Positions 1 to 6,865 of a stretch of DNA of 8,515 nt are shown here, one piece after another. How positions within the stretch are numbered: the stretch's first letter is position 1; each line of letters starts with the position of its first letter. Source of the DNA: Bacteroidota bacterium (lineage in GTDB: Bacteria; Bacteroidota; Bacteroidia; Chitinophagales; Chitinophagaceae). A program made the position numbers and the translations under genes. The DNA lies in contig CANHUW010000063.1 of assembly GCA_947463975.1 (NCBI GenBank), positions 1 to 8,515 of the forward strand. The letters are read 5' to 3'. The notes beneath the pieces were generated by a model. It saw only the letters and a program-made list of their open reading frames with translations, did no database searches and had not been told where the DNA came from.

Positions 1-35
1 TGATTGCTTTGGAATACAAAAATAGTTAATGTAGT

Positions 36-2558
36 CTACAAATTTTGTAAAAAGTCGTGCAATTCTGCATCTGTTTTATACAATACTTCTCTTGGCTTAC
101 TTCCTTGACTTGGGCCTACTATACCAGCCGATTCTAATTGATCCATCAATCTGCCCGCTCTATTATAACCTAATTTCATTCTTCTTTGAATGAGTGAGGT
201 AGATCCCATTTGAGCACTTACAATCAATTTTGCTGCATCTTCAAACAAAGCATCTCTTTCATTTGGATCAAATCCACTTCCTGCATCCATGTCTTTTTCA
301 TCAATGTATTCAGGCAATAAGAAAGCTTGAGGATACCCTTTTTGTTCTGCAATAAAATTACATACCCTATCTACTTCTGGTGTATCCACAAAAGCACATT
401 GCAAACGCGTGATTTCACCATTATAGCTCACTAGCATATCTCCTTTACCAATTAATTGCTCAGCACCTCCTGCATCTAAAATGGTTCTACTATCCACCTT
501 GCTAGAAACCTTAAAAGCAATACGCGCAGGGAAATTGGCTTTAATGGTACCTGTAATAATATTCACAGATGGTCTTTGTGTTGCAATGATTAAGTGAATA
601 CCCACCGCACGAGCTAATTGAGCCAAACGCGCAATAGGCATCTCTACTTCTTTACCTGCAGTCATAATTAAATCCGCAAACTCATCTACCACCAATACAA
701 TGAATGGTAAATATTGATGGCCTTTTTCTGGATTTAATTTACGGGCAGTGAATTTATCATTGTACTCTTTAATATTTCTACAACCAGCTTCTTTTAATAA
801 ATCATATCGATTATCCATTTCAATACACAATGCATTCAGTGTATTAATTACTTTTTTAGTATCAGTAATAATCGCATCTTCTTCTCCAGGAAGTTTTGCT
901 AAGAAATGTTTTTCAATGACACGGTATAAACTTAATTCCACTTTCTTAGGATCCACCATCACAAACTTTAATTGAGATGGATGTTTCTTATACAACAAAG
1001 AAACTAAAATAGCATTCAATCCAACAGATTTACCCTGACCTGTAGCACCTGCCATTAATAAATGTGGCATGCTAGCTAAGTCTACGATAAAGTTTTCGTT
1101 ATCAATTTTCTTTCCAATGGCAATAGGTAAAGAGAATGTACTGGTCTGGAATTTTTCGCTCGCTAACAAAGTCTTCATACTCACCACTGACTTTCGGATA
1201 TTCGGTACTTCAATACCAATGGTACCCTTCCCAGGAATAGGTGCAATAATACGTATACCCAATGCTGCTAAACTTAAAGCGATATCGTCTTCTAAATTTT
1301 TGATTCTACTAATACGCACCCCTGGCGCAGGTACAATTTCATACAAAGTAACGGTTGGACCAACAGTAGCAGTAATTCTTTGAATAGCAATATCATAATT
1401 CTTTAGTGTAGCAATAATTTGGTTCTTGTACATCTCCAGCTCTTCTGGATCTTGAACAATTTTTTCAGAACCATGCGTTTCTAATAAATTAATATTGGGA
1501 TACTTGTAATTTTTTAAATCTAGAGTAGCATCGTATTTGGTTGCTAAAGAACCTACCCCTGCAACTACTGCTTCTTTAGTGGATTCCTTTATTTCTAAAT
1601 CAAGGTCTTCTAATAATTCATCGTCAAAATCTTCAGGTTCGGCTTCCTCATTAGACGCATTCGCGTCTTCTTCTTCATCATCACTATCAAAGTCTAGTGT
1701 TTTTTTTTCCTCCTCACTCTCCAAAGTCAATTCATCAATAAATAATTTAGGGCCTAAAGGATCTTCTACTATTTCATCGTTCTCTGGCATGATGACACTG
1801 ATGCTAGAATCATTCTTTAATGTATTACCCATTGTTGCAGGTTCAACAGGTGCATTTAAATCCCATTCTTGTTTTACTGCTTCTTCTGTGTCTTCACTAA
1901 TAAATTCCGCTTCTGCTTTTTTGGGCAATAAACCATCAAAATTAGGCACATTGAAACTTGGATTAAATCTCCATATGATAAAACTAAATCCTGCTACCAA
2001 TAAAATAGCCCCTGTGCCAAAACCTCCTACCCATTTAATCATCCATGCACTACTGTATTCTCCCAAAGCACCACCCCAAGAAAATGCAGCAGATGAAGTG
2101 ACAAATGCAAAGCAGGTACTCAAAACCAATAAACCTATAATTACATATCTAATGTTTCGCCATAAACTAAATATGGGTTTGGTAAAAAATAAATTAACCC
2201 CTAAAACAAAAAAGAAACTACACAACAAATAAGCAGCTACACCAAAACCATTAAACATTATTTGATACGCCACAAATGCGCCAAGGTAACCTAGTAAGTT
2301 ATTGGCTTTGACATCATTTATAGAAAACAAATGAGTACGCCATAGTTGAACCATATCTTGATCATCCTGCCAAGTAAAAATGTATGATGTAAATGCAACA
2401 AATAAGAAAAGCGTAAATAATAACGATAAGGCTCCCAATATTTTGGAAGTCCTTTCATCCTTTACCACTTCCGTTACATTGATTGCAGTTTCTTTATCTG
2501 GATTTAAAGCCTCTTGATTGGGTTTAGTATCTTTCTTTGCTTTGAGCGTATTTGCCAT
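36..2558 (-). CDS. ftsK: DNA translocase FtsK (SpoIIIE/FtsK family)
   Basis: Septum-anchored, ATP-driven double-stranded DNA pump that clears and sorts chromosome termini during division. The product is 840 aa from ATG 2558. Hydrophobic segments near residues 41-61, 88-124 (probably two), 138-158 and 180-196 form the membrane anchor. A strongly acidic, low-complexity linker follows (about 215-330). The alpha/beta translocase core starts near 350, with Walker A GATGQGKS at 504-511 and Walker B VLVVDEF at 621-627. The ATQRPS stretch (about 659-664) and the DAGGAEQLIGKGDM block are typical of the motor. The C-terminal winged-helix gamma domain (about 767-827), which reads KOPS sites in known FtsKs, is present. 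A TTG 9 nt upstream is in frame, but ATG 2558 is preferred because TTG starts are rare and MANT is a natural N-terminus. The gene is the last visible one in the minus-strand cluster, 80 nt after the DUF423 gene, and appears intact. Family assignment is certain; the exact start is slightly less so. Confidence 0.97.
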   Translation of the reverse strand: MANTLKAKKDTKPNQEALNPDKETAINVTEVVKDERTSKILGALSLLFTLFLFVAFTSYIFTWQDDQDMVQLWRTHLFSINDVKANNLLGYLGAFVAYQIMFNGFGVAAYLLCSFFFVLGVNLFFTKPIFSLWRNIRYVIIGLLVLSTCFAFVTSSAAFSWGGALGEYSSAWMIKWVGGFGTGAILLVAGFSFIIWRFNPSFNVPNFDGLLPKKAEAEFISEDTEEAVKQEWDLNAPVEPATMGNTLKNDSSISVIMPENDEIVEDPLGPKLFIDELTLESEEEKKTLDFDSDDEEEDANASNEEAEPEDFDDELLEDLDLEIKESTKEAVVAGVGSLATKYDATLDLKNYKYPNINLLETHGSEKIVQDPEELEMYKNQIIATLKNYDIAIQRITATVGPTVTLYEIVPAPGVRISRIKNLEDDIALSLAALGIRIIAPIPGKGTIGIEVPNIRKSVVSMKTLLASEKFQTSTFSLPIAIGKKIDNENFIVDLASMPHLLMAGATGQGKSVGLNAILVSLLYKKHPSQLKFVMVDPKKVELSLYRVIEKHFLAKLPGEEDAIITDTKKVINTLNALCIEMDNRYDLLKEAGCRNIKEYNDKFTARKLNPEKGHQYLPFIVLVVDEFADLIMTAGKEVEMPIARLAQLARAVGIHLIIATQRPSVNIITGTIKANFPARIAFKVSSKVDSRTILDAGGAEQLIGKGDMLVSYNGEITRLQCAFVDTPEVDRVCNFIAEQKGYPQAFLLPEYIDEKDMDAGSGFDPNERDALFEDAAKLIVSAQMGSTSLIQRRMKLGYNRAGRLMDQLESAGIVGPSQGSKPREVLYKTDAELHDFLQNL

Positions 2559-2564
2559 GATAAA

Positions 2565-2572
2565 CAAATATA
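2565..2572 (-). promoter_or_regulatory. candidate -7 box (TATATTTG) before ftsK
   Basis: The minus strand reads TATATTTG, a full match to the Bacteroidota -7 consensus TAnnTTTG, ending 6 nt before the ftsK ATG. If the box is centred at -7, the leader would be only about 3 nt. No clear TTG is present 19-21 nt further upstream, only a T-run, so this is a weak prediction in AT-rich DNA. Confidence 0.35.
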
Positions 2573-2588
2573 AGTTATCCCAAATTCT

Positions 2589-2605
2589 CTAAAAAGCTTT
2601 TTTAG
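2589..2605 (-). repeat. short AT-rich inverted repeat between the DUF423 gene and ftsK
   Basis: On the minus strand this reads CTAAAAA-AGC-TTTTTAG: perfect 7-bp arms around a 3-nt centre. It lies 31 nt upstream of the ftsK ATG, where the -33 region of an ftsK promoter would fall. The stem is almost all A:T, so it is a poor intrinsic terminator. It may be a protein site, a weak attenuator, or chance in AT-rich DNA. Confidence 0.35.
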
Positions 2606-2614
2606 TCAATGTGC

Positions 2615-2630
2615 AAAAAGGGAAAAAGGG
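2615..2630. repeat. tandem 8-mer AAAAAGGG x2
   Basis: Two direct copies of AAAAAGGG sit back to back just downstream of the DUF423 stop codon. On the transcribed minus strand this is a pure pyrimidine tract. It is probably simple-sequence drift; no function is implied. Confidence 0.5.
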
Positions 2631-2638
2631 AGGTATAG

Positions 2639-3049
2639 TTATCCACGATAACTCGCAATACCCCAACATGCCCAACCGGTTATAAAAAACAAACCTCCAA
2701 AGGGAGTGATAGGACCGATCCAAGCACCCAAACTAATTGGCATGATGCTACTAGTAGCAATTAAATACAATGACCCACTAAATAAAACAATCCCAATAGT
2801 CATGGACAAAGCTGCTCTTTGCATCCACTTTATAGTTAGGTCTGCATTTCCCTGTTTTTGGGCATTCATCATTGCTAAGGATAAAACAATCAATGCGATG
2901 GAATGAATGATTTGATATCGAACACCTGTTTCAAAAACCTGTAATCTATCTAAAGGTAAAACCGCTTTTAATGCATGGGCTCCAAAAGCACCTAATACAA
3001 CAGCTATTGCAGCGAATACAATACCTCTTAATTGAATAGACTTATACAT
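2639..3049 (-). CDS. DUF423 small integral membrane protein (YgdD/YwdK-like)
   Basis: A 136-aa, four-helix inner-membrane protein of the DUF423 family, whose biochemical role is not established. Hydrophobic segments lie near residues 8-28, 45-62, 79-99 and 114-132. Family signatures visible are FGAHALK (22-28), the ETGVRYQIIHSIAL block (about 40-53), FSGSLY (90-95) and GPITPFGG (112-119). Its length is the usual one for the family. The ATG overlaps the 3' end of the shikimate kinase gene by 8 nt (ATGTATAA holds both the start and the upstream TAA), so the two are very probably translationally coupled. No separate ribosome-binding site is evident. The family name is confident; no function is proposed beyond membrane location. 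Confidence 0.93.
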   Translation of the reverse strand: MYKSIQLRGIVFAAIAVVLGAFGAHALKAVLPLDRLQVFETGVRYQIIHSIALIVLSLAMMNAQKQGNADLTIKWMQRAALSMTIGIVLFSGSLYLIATSSIMPISLGAWIGPITPFGGLFFITGWACWGIASYRG

Positions 3050-3557
3050 GCTGTTGTATGATTTGTTTTAGCTTAACATCAGTGATTTTATCTGTACTTA
3101 ATCTATAATTTGCTTGACTGTAAAAAGAATGTCTTTCTACTAATTTGTCCTGTATAAACTTTGTTAAATCTTTCTCGTTTAAATCTGCAATGAGTGGTCT
3201 GTGTTCTTTTCCTTCTAACAATCTTTTGACTAAAATTTCAACAGATTCATCTAGCCAAATCACTATACCTTCTTTTTTCATCCAAGACATATTATCTAGA
3301 AAACAGGGGGTTCCACCACCTGTGGCCAATACATATTTTTTCTTTTCTTTGAACCATCTTAAAATCTTTGCTTCTGTTTTTCTGAACTGCTCTTCGCCAT
3401 CTTCACTAAAAATTTCCGAGATCGTTTTCTCTTCGTTCATCTCAATTAAATCATCTAAATCATACCCAGCTGATTTAATCCATTTAGCCATTTTTTTTGT
3501 CCAATATGACTTTCCAGAACCCATCATACCCACTAAAAATATCTTTTCTGCTGCCAT
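3042..3557 (-). CDS. aroK: shikimate kinase
   Basis: Cytoplasmic enzyme that phosphorylates the 3-OH of shikimate with ATP, the fifth step of the chorismate pathway. The product is 171 aa from ATG 3557, a normal length for the family. Visible motifs are Walker A GMMGSGKS (10-17), the shikimate-binding DLD (Asp33, Asp35), FRKTE with Arg59, the GGG loop (80-82), lid arginine Arg120 in EHRPL, and Arg142 in ERHSFY. All catalytic and binding positions expected for AroK/AroL are present. A TTG 12 nt upstream is in frame, but the ATG gives the standard N-terminus just before the first beta strand. It lies 21 nt after the acyl-CoA dehydrogenase stop and overlaps the DUF423 start by 8 nt, so it is probably part of a polycistron. 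No other aro gene is in view. Confidence 0.95.
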   Translation of the reverse strand: MAAEKIFLVGMMGSGKSYWTKKMAKWIKSAGYDLDDLIEMNEEKTISEIFSEDGEEQFRKTEAKILRWFKEKKKYVLATGGGTPCFLDNMSWMKKEGIVIWLDESVEILVKRLLEGKEHRPLIADLNEKDLTKFIQDKLVERHSFYSQANYRLSTDKITDVKLKQIIQQHV

Positions 3558-3578
3558 AGCTAGAGTCAAATTTTCAAC

Positions 3579-4763
3579 TTATTTAAATGCATTCAATCCT
3601 GTTATCTCCATTCCTGTAATCAACAAATGAATATCATGTGTTCCCTCGTAAGTAATCACACTTTCTAAATTCATCATGTGTCTCATCACTGAATATTCGC
3701 CTGTGATCCCCATTCCTCCTAACATTTGTCTTGCTGCTCTAGCAATATTGGTAGCAATTTCGCAACTATTTCTTTTGGCCATGCTAATTTGAGCTGGAGT
3801 GGCTCTTCCCTCATTCATCAAAACGCCCAAACGCCAAACCATTAATTGTGCTTTGGTAATTTCAGTTACCATTTCGGCTAATTTCTTTTGTTGTAATTGA
3901 AAAGCCCCAATGGGTTTATCAAACTGTATTCTTTCTTTACTATACCTTAACGCAGTGTCATAACAATCCATCGCTGCTCCCAATGCACCCCAAGCAATAC
4001 CATATCTTGCTTTACTCAAACAACCCAATGGCCCTTTTAATCCAATTACGTTGGGTAAAATATTTTCCTTAGGTACTTTTACATTGTCAAACACCAACTC
4101 ACCCGTTGCACTCGCTCTTAAACTCCATTTTCCATGTGTTGTTGGCGTAGTGAATCCTTCCATTCCTCGCTCAACAATTAATCCAACAATCTTACCCTCT
4201 TCATTCTTAGCCCATACCACTGCTACATCTGCAAAAGGTGCATTACTGATCCACATTTTTGCACCATTTAAAATAACATGATCTCCAGCATCTTTTATAT
4301 TAGTAAGCATACCAGATGGATTAGATCCATGATCCGGTTCAGTTAATCCAAAACAACCTAACCATTCACCTGAAGCCAACTTTGGTAAGTATTTCATTTT
4401 TTGTGCTTCATTACCATAAGCATAAATTGGGAACATCACTAAAGAACCTTGCACACTTGCAGTACTTCTTACACCACTATCTCCTCTTTCCAATTCTTGC
4501 ATCATTAAACCATAACTAATATAGTCTAATCCACCACCTCCATACGCTGATGGAACAGTTGGACCAAAAACACCAAGGTCTCCTAATTGCTTGACAATTT
4601 GAATAGGAAATTCTGCTCTTTGTGCATAGTCTTCAATGATGGGTGAAATTTCTTTTTTTACATAATCTCTCACTGCACTTCTAACCATCAAATGCTCTTC
4701 ACTGAACAATTCATCTAACTGATAATGATCAGGTGATTCAAACAAGTCTGCTCTTACTGCCAT
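3579..4763 (-). CDS. gcdH: acyl-CoA dehydrogenase, glutaryl-CoA dehydrogenase type
   Basis: FAD-dependent acyl-CoA dehydrogenase of 394 aa. It probably oxidises and decarboxylates glutaryl-CoA to crotonyl-CoA in lysine, tryptophan or glutarate breakdown. The catalytic base is Glu373 in TYEGTHDIH. The substrate-carboxylate site of glutaryl-CoA dehydrogenases is conserved: Glu92, Arg99 and Ser103 in the ELERGDSGVRS-TASVQ region, matching Glu87, Arg94 and Ser98 of the human enzyme. The FAD/substrate stretch GCFGLTEPDHGSNPS (about 136-150) and the KMWISN segment are also typical. ATG 4763 gives a full-length N-terminal helical domain. It is the promoter-proximal gene of a cluster with aroK and the DUF423 gene, and is divergent from a dicarboxylate symporter. 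A general short-chain acyl-CoA dehydrogenase is the alternative, but the Arg99/Ser103 pair argues against it. Confidence 0.92.
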   Translation of the reverse strand: MAVRADLFESPDHYQLDELFSEEHLMVRSAVRDYVKKEISPIIEDYAQRAEFPIQIVKQLGDLGVFGPTVPSAYGGGGLDYISYGLMMQELERGDSGVRSTASVQGSLVMFPIYAYGNEAQKMKYLPKLASGEWLGCFGLTEPDHGSNPSGMLTNIKDAGDHVILNGAKMWISNAPFADVAVVWAKNEEGKIVGLIVERGMEGFTTPTTHGKWSLRASATGELVFDNVKVPKENILPNVIGLKGPLGCLSKARYGIAWGALGAAMDCYDTALRYSKERIQFDKPIGAFQLQQKKLAEMVTEITKAQLMVWRLGVLMNEGRATPAQISMAKRNSCEIATNIARAARQMLGGMGITGEYSVMRHMMNLESVITYEGTHDIHLLITGMEITGLNAFK

Positions 4764-4794
4764 GGTTTAAAATTTAAAATGTAGAATTCTTGCA

Positions 4795-4802
4795 CAAATC
4801 TA
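4795..4802 (-). promoter_or_regulatory. candidate -7 box (TAGATTTG) of the gcdH promoter
   Basis: The minus strand carries TAGATTTG, a full TAnnTTTG match, 31 nt upstream of the gcdH ATG. The predicted transcript start falls near 4791, with a leader of about 28 nt. A weak -33 candidate, TTAC (4823-4826), lies 20 nt upstream; the -33 consensus is TTTG. The neighbouring inverted repeat fills the spacer between the two boxes. Confidence 0.5.
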
Positions 4803-4808
4803 AGTCAA

Positions 4809-4824
4809 ACTAACTTGAGTTAGT
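4809..4824. promoter_or_regulatory. 16-bp perfect inverted repeat, candidate operator
   Basis: ACTAACT-TG-AGTTAGT has perfect 7-bp arms and a 2-bp centre. It lies in the 92-nt divergent region between gcdH and the symporter gene, 45 nt from the gcdH ATG and 31 nt from the symporter ATG. It occupies the spacer and overlaps the weak -33 of the predicted gcdH promoter, a classic repressor position. The stem is too compact and lacks a T-tail, so it is not a terminator. Which regulator would bind, and whether any does, cannot be seen here. Confidence 0.5.
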
Positions 4825-4855
4825 AATTTCTCGTAAAAATTGTCTATTTTAAACT

Positions 4856-6034
4856 ATGAAGAAGATTGTATCTCATTTGAGCTTTTATGTATTATTGGCA
4901 ATTCTTGCGGGGGTTTTACTTGGGATCTTTGCACCTAAACAAGCTATTCAATTAGAACCCTTGGCCAAGGGATTTATCAATATCATTAAACTTTTTACCT
5001 ACCCCATTATATTCTTGACCGTTTCCTTAGGCATTGCTAGCATGGGGAGTTTAAAAAAAGTGGGTAGAATTGGTTTCAGTGCTTTAATATATTTTGAAAT
5101 AGTAAGCACCCTCTCTCTAGCCATTGGTGTATTTGTGGCATTGATTGTCCAACCTGGGAAAATTAATAAGGATGGTTTACAAATGCAGGATCCTTCTAAA
5201 TACACTAGGTCTACTTCTTTTGATTTGTGGGCCATTATAAAAGATAATACCAATTTGCAAATTTTGATTTTAGCCATCTTAGTTGGCTTTGCCTTAAATT
5301 TTCTACAAAAGAAAGAAACCTATATACAGTGGTTAGGCCAGATGACACACTATGTTTTTATTGCATTGAAGTGGGTCATGTACTTAGCTCCATTGGGTGC
5401 CTTGGGGGGGATGTCATATGCTATTGGAAAATACGGATTACATACATTGATTCCATTGGGCAAATTAATGGGCACTATGTATATCACCATGGCGCTATTC
5501 ATTTTTGTCATTCTTGGAGGCATTTTAAAATACTATCAATTATCAATTTGGGGATTAATCAAACACATTAAAGAAGAACTATTAATTGTATTTGGCACTT
5601 CATCTTCTGAACCTGCAATGCCCTCATTAATGAATAAATTGGAACATGTAGGTTGTTCAAAATCTGTAGTGGGATTGGTAGTTCCTACTGGTTATTCTTT
5701 TAATTTGGACGGCACTTCTATTTACCTATCCATGGCGGTGATTTTTATTGCACAATTGTATAATGTGCCCTTAAGTATTACAGAAATGGTGACCATCATT
5801 TTAATTCTGATGTTAACTTCTAAAGGTGCAGCGGGTGTTACAGGTAGTGGATTTATAGTACTTGCGAGTACCTTAGCAACTTTACAAAAAATACCGATTG
5901 AAGGATTGGCTTTTTTATTAGGGATAGATAAGTTTATGAGTGAGGCAAGAGCCATTACGAATATTATAGGCAATAGTGTAGCTACTATTGTTATTGCGAA
6001 AACTGAAGGAGAAACCATCAAGATCCCAAGCTAG
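4856..6034 (+). CDS. DctA-like dicarboxylate:cation symporter (DAACS/SLC1 family)
   Basis: Inner-membrane secondary transporter that imports carboxylates with Na+ or H+; C4-dicarboxylates are the best guess. The product is 392 aa with eight predicted transmembrane segments and two re-entrant hairpins. HP1 carries SSSE at 249-252, followed by PTGYSFNLDGTSIY (277-290) in TM7. HP2 carries SKGAAGVTGSGF (322-333). TM8 has Asp358, SEAR (362-365) and TN (368-369), with Asn373 following. These blocks match DctA more closely than the glutamate carriers, notably the SEAR arginine and GYSFNLDGTSIY. It is shorter than E. coli DctA (about 428 aa), mainly at the C-terminus, with no sign of truncation in the fold. 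It is divergent from gcdH, so glutarate or a related acid is a possible but untested substrate. It ends 18 nt from the convergent pyrF stop. GltP-type amino-acid transport is the alternative. Confidence 0.88.
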   Translation: MKKIVSHLSFYVLLAILAGVLLGIFAPKQAIQLEPLAKGFINIIKLFTYPIIFLTVSLGIASMGSLKKVGRIGFSALIYFEIVSTLSLAIGVFVALIVQPGKINKDGLQMQDPSKYTRSTSFDLWAIIKDNTNLQILILAILVGFALNFLQKKETYIQWLGQMTHYVFIALKWVMYLAPLGALGGMSYAIGKYGLHTLIPLGKLMGTMYITMALFIFVILGGILKYYQLSIWGLIKHIKEELLIVFGTSSSEPAMPSLMNKLEHVGCSKSVVGLVVPTGYSFNLDGTSIYLSMAVIFIAQLYNVPLSITEMVTIILILMLTSKGAAGVTGSGFIVLASTLATLQKIPIEGLAFLLGIDKFMSEARAITNIIGNSVATIVIAKTEGETIKIPS

Positions 6035-6052
6035 GAAGTCTTTACATAAAGT

Positions 6053-6859
6053 TTATACTAAAAGAGCTTTCATCTCTGATGCATATTGTGCTGCTTGTTT
6101 CTGCGCTTCTTCTGCATAGTTTTCTTGACTACTCGCAAAAATAATTGCACGACTTGCGTTCACTAATAAACCAATATCATTATTCTTTCCAAAATGGGTA
6201 ACATCTTCTAAGCTTCCGCCCTGTGCACCCACACCTGGAACTAATAAGAAATGATTGGGGATAATCTTTCTAATTGTAGCTAAGTCTTCTGCCTTTGTTG
6301 CACCTACCACAAACATTAATTGTTCGGCAGTTGACCAACTAGACACTTGCTCTAAAACAGATTCATATAAAAATTGCCCAGTGCTTAATTTTTGTTGCTC
6401 AAAATTGGCACTACCAGCATTGGATGTTAATCCCAATACGATGGTAAATTTATTGGTGTAGGCTAAAAATGGATCGATACTGTCTTTTCCCATATATGGG
6501 GCAACCGTTATCGCATCAAAGGGTAATACTTCAAAAAATGTTTTAGCATATTGTGCAGAGGTATTGCCAATATCACCTCTCTTTGCATCAGCAATGGTGA
6601 AATGTGTTGACGGAATATGCGCTAGTGTTGCTTCCATCGCTTCCCATCCAGCTATGCCTTGTGACTCATAAAAAGCAGTATTCATTTTATAACTCACACA
6701 GAAAGGCGCAGTGGCATCTATAATGGCTTTATTAAAAGCAATGACCCCTTGTTTATTTTTAGGAAGATGCGCCGGCAATTTTTCTATATCAGTGTCTAAT
6801 CCAACACATAAGTAAGAATGTTTTGCCCTTATCTGATCAACTAAAAATTGCTTTGTCAT
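6053..6859 (-). CDS. pyrF: orotidine 5'-phosphate decarboxylase, type 2
   Basis: Catalyses the last step of UMP synthesis, decarboxylation of OMP, in the cytoplasm. The 268-aa product is the longer subfamily-2 form, which is usual in Bacteroidota, rather than the roughly 230-240-aa E. coli type. Motifs in order are GLDTD (20-24), KMNTAFYE (58-65), the catalytic DAKRGDIGNT (91-100: Asp91, Lys93, Asp96), APYMGKDS (120-127), the phosphate-gripper region PGVGAQGG (208-215) and NASRAI (234-239). The protein is complete. The ATG lies only 6 nt after the stop of the upstream amylase gene on the same strand, so pyrF is probably read from that gene's promoter. No other pyr genes are nearby. Confidence 0.96.
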   Translation of the reverse strand: MTKQFLVDQIRAKHSYLCVGLDTDIEKLPAHLPKNKQGVIAFNKAIIDATAPFCVSYKMNTAFYESQGIAGWEAMEATLAHIPSTHFTIADAKRGDIGNTSAQYAKTFFEVLPFDAITVAPYMGKDSIDPFLAYTNKFTIVLGLTSNAGSANFEQQKLSTGQFLYESVLEQVSSWSTAEQLMFVVGATKAEDLATIRKIIPNHFLLVPGVGAQGGSLEDVTHFGKNNDIGLLVNASRAIIFASSQENYAEEAQKQAAQYASEMKALLV

Positions 6860-6865
6860 GTTGAA

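Noticed and set aside
17..24. TATTTTTG on the minus strand downstream of ftsK as a promoter for a further gene
   Set aside because: It matches TAnnTTTG, but there is no -33, and the downstream gene lies outside the window, so it cannot be supported.
1537..2232. Long plus-strand open frame rich in serine opposite ftsK
   Set aside because: It is antisense to the acidic linker and membrane domain. The Ser richness is the complement of Asp/Glu codons; it has no recognisable domain.
2559..2567. In-frame TTG upstream of ftsK as the start codon
   Set aside because: An ATG lies 3 codons inside. The TTG falls within the TATATTTG box and offers no ribosome-binding advantage.
2589..2605. AT-rich inverted repeat as a rho-independent terminator after the DUF423 gene
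   Set aside because: The stem has a single G:C pair and a 3-nt loop, and is not followed by a T-run; it is too weak.
3558..3569. In-frame TTG upstream of aroK as the start codon
   Set aside because: The ATG at 3557 gives the standard shikimate kinase N-terminus; the added MTLA is not family-like.
3145..3630. Plus-strand open frame opposite aroK
   Set aside because: It lies antisense to a complete, motif-verified shikimate kinase gene and shows no domain of its own.
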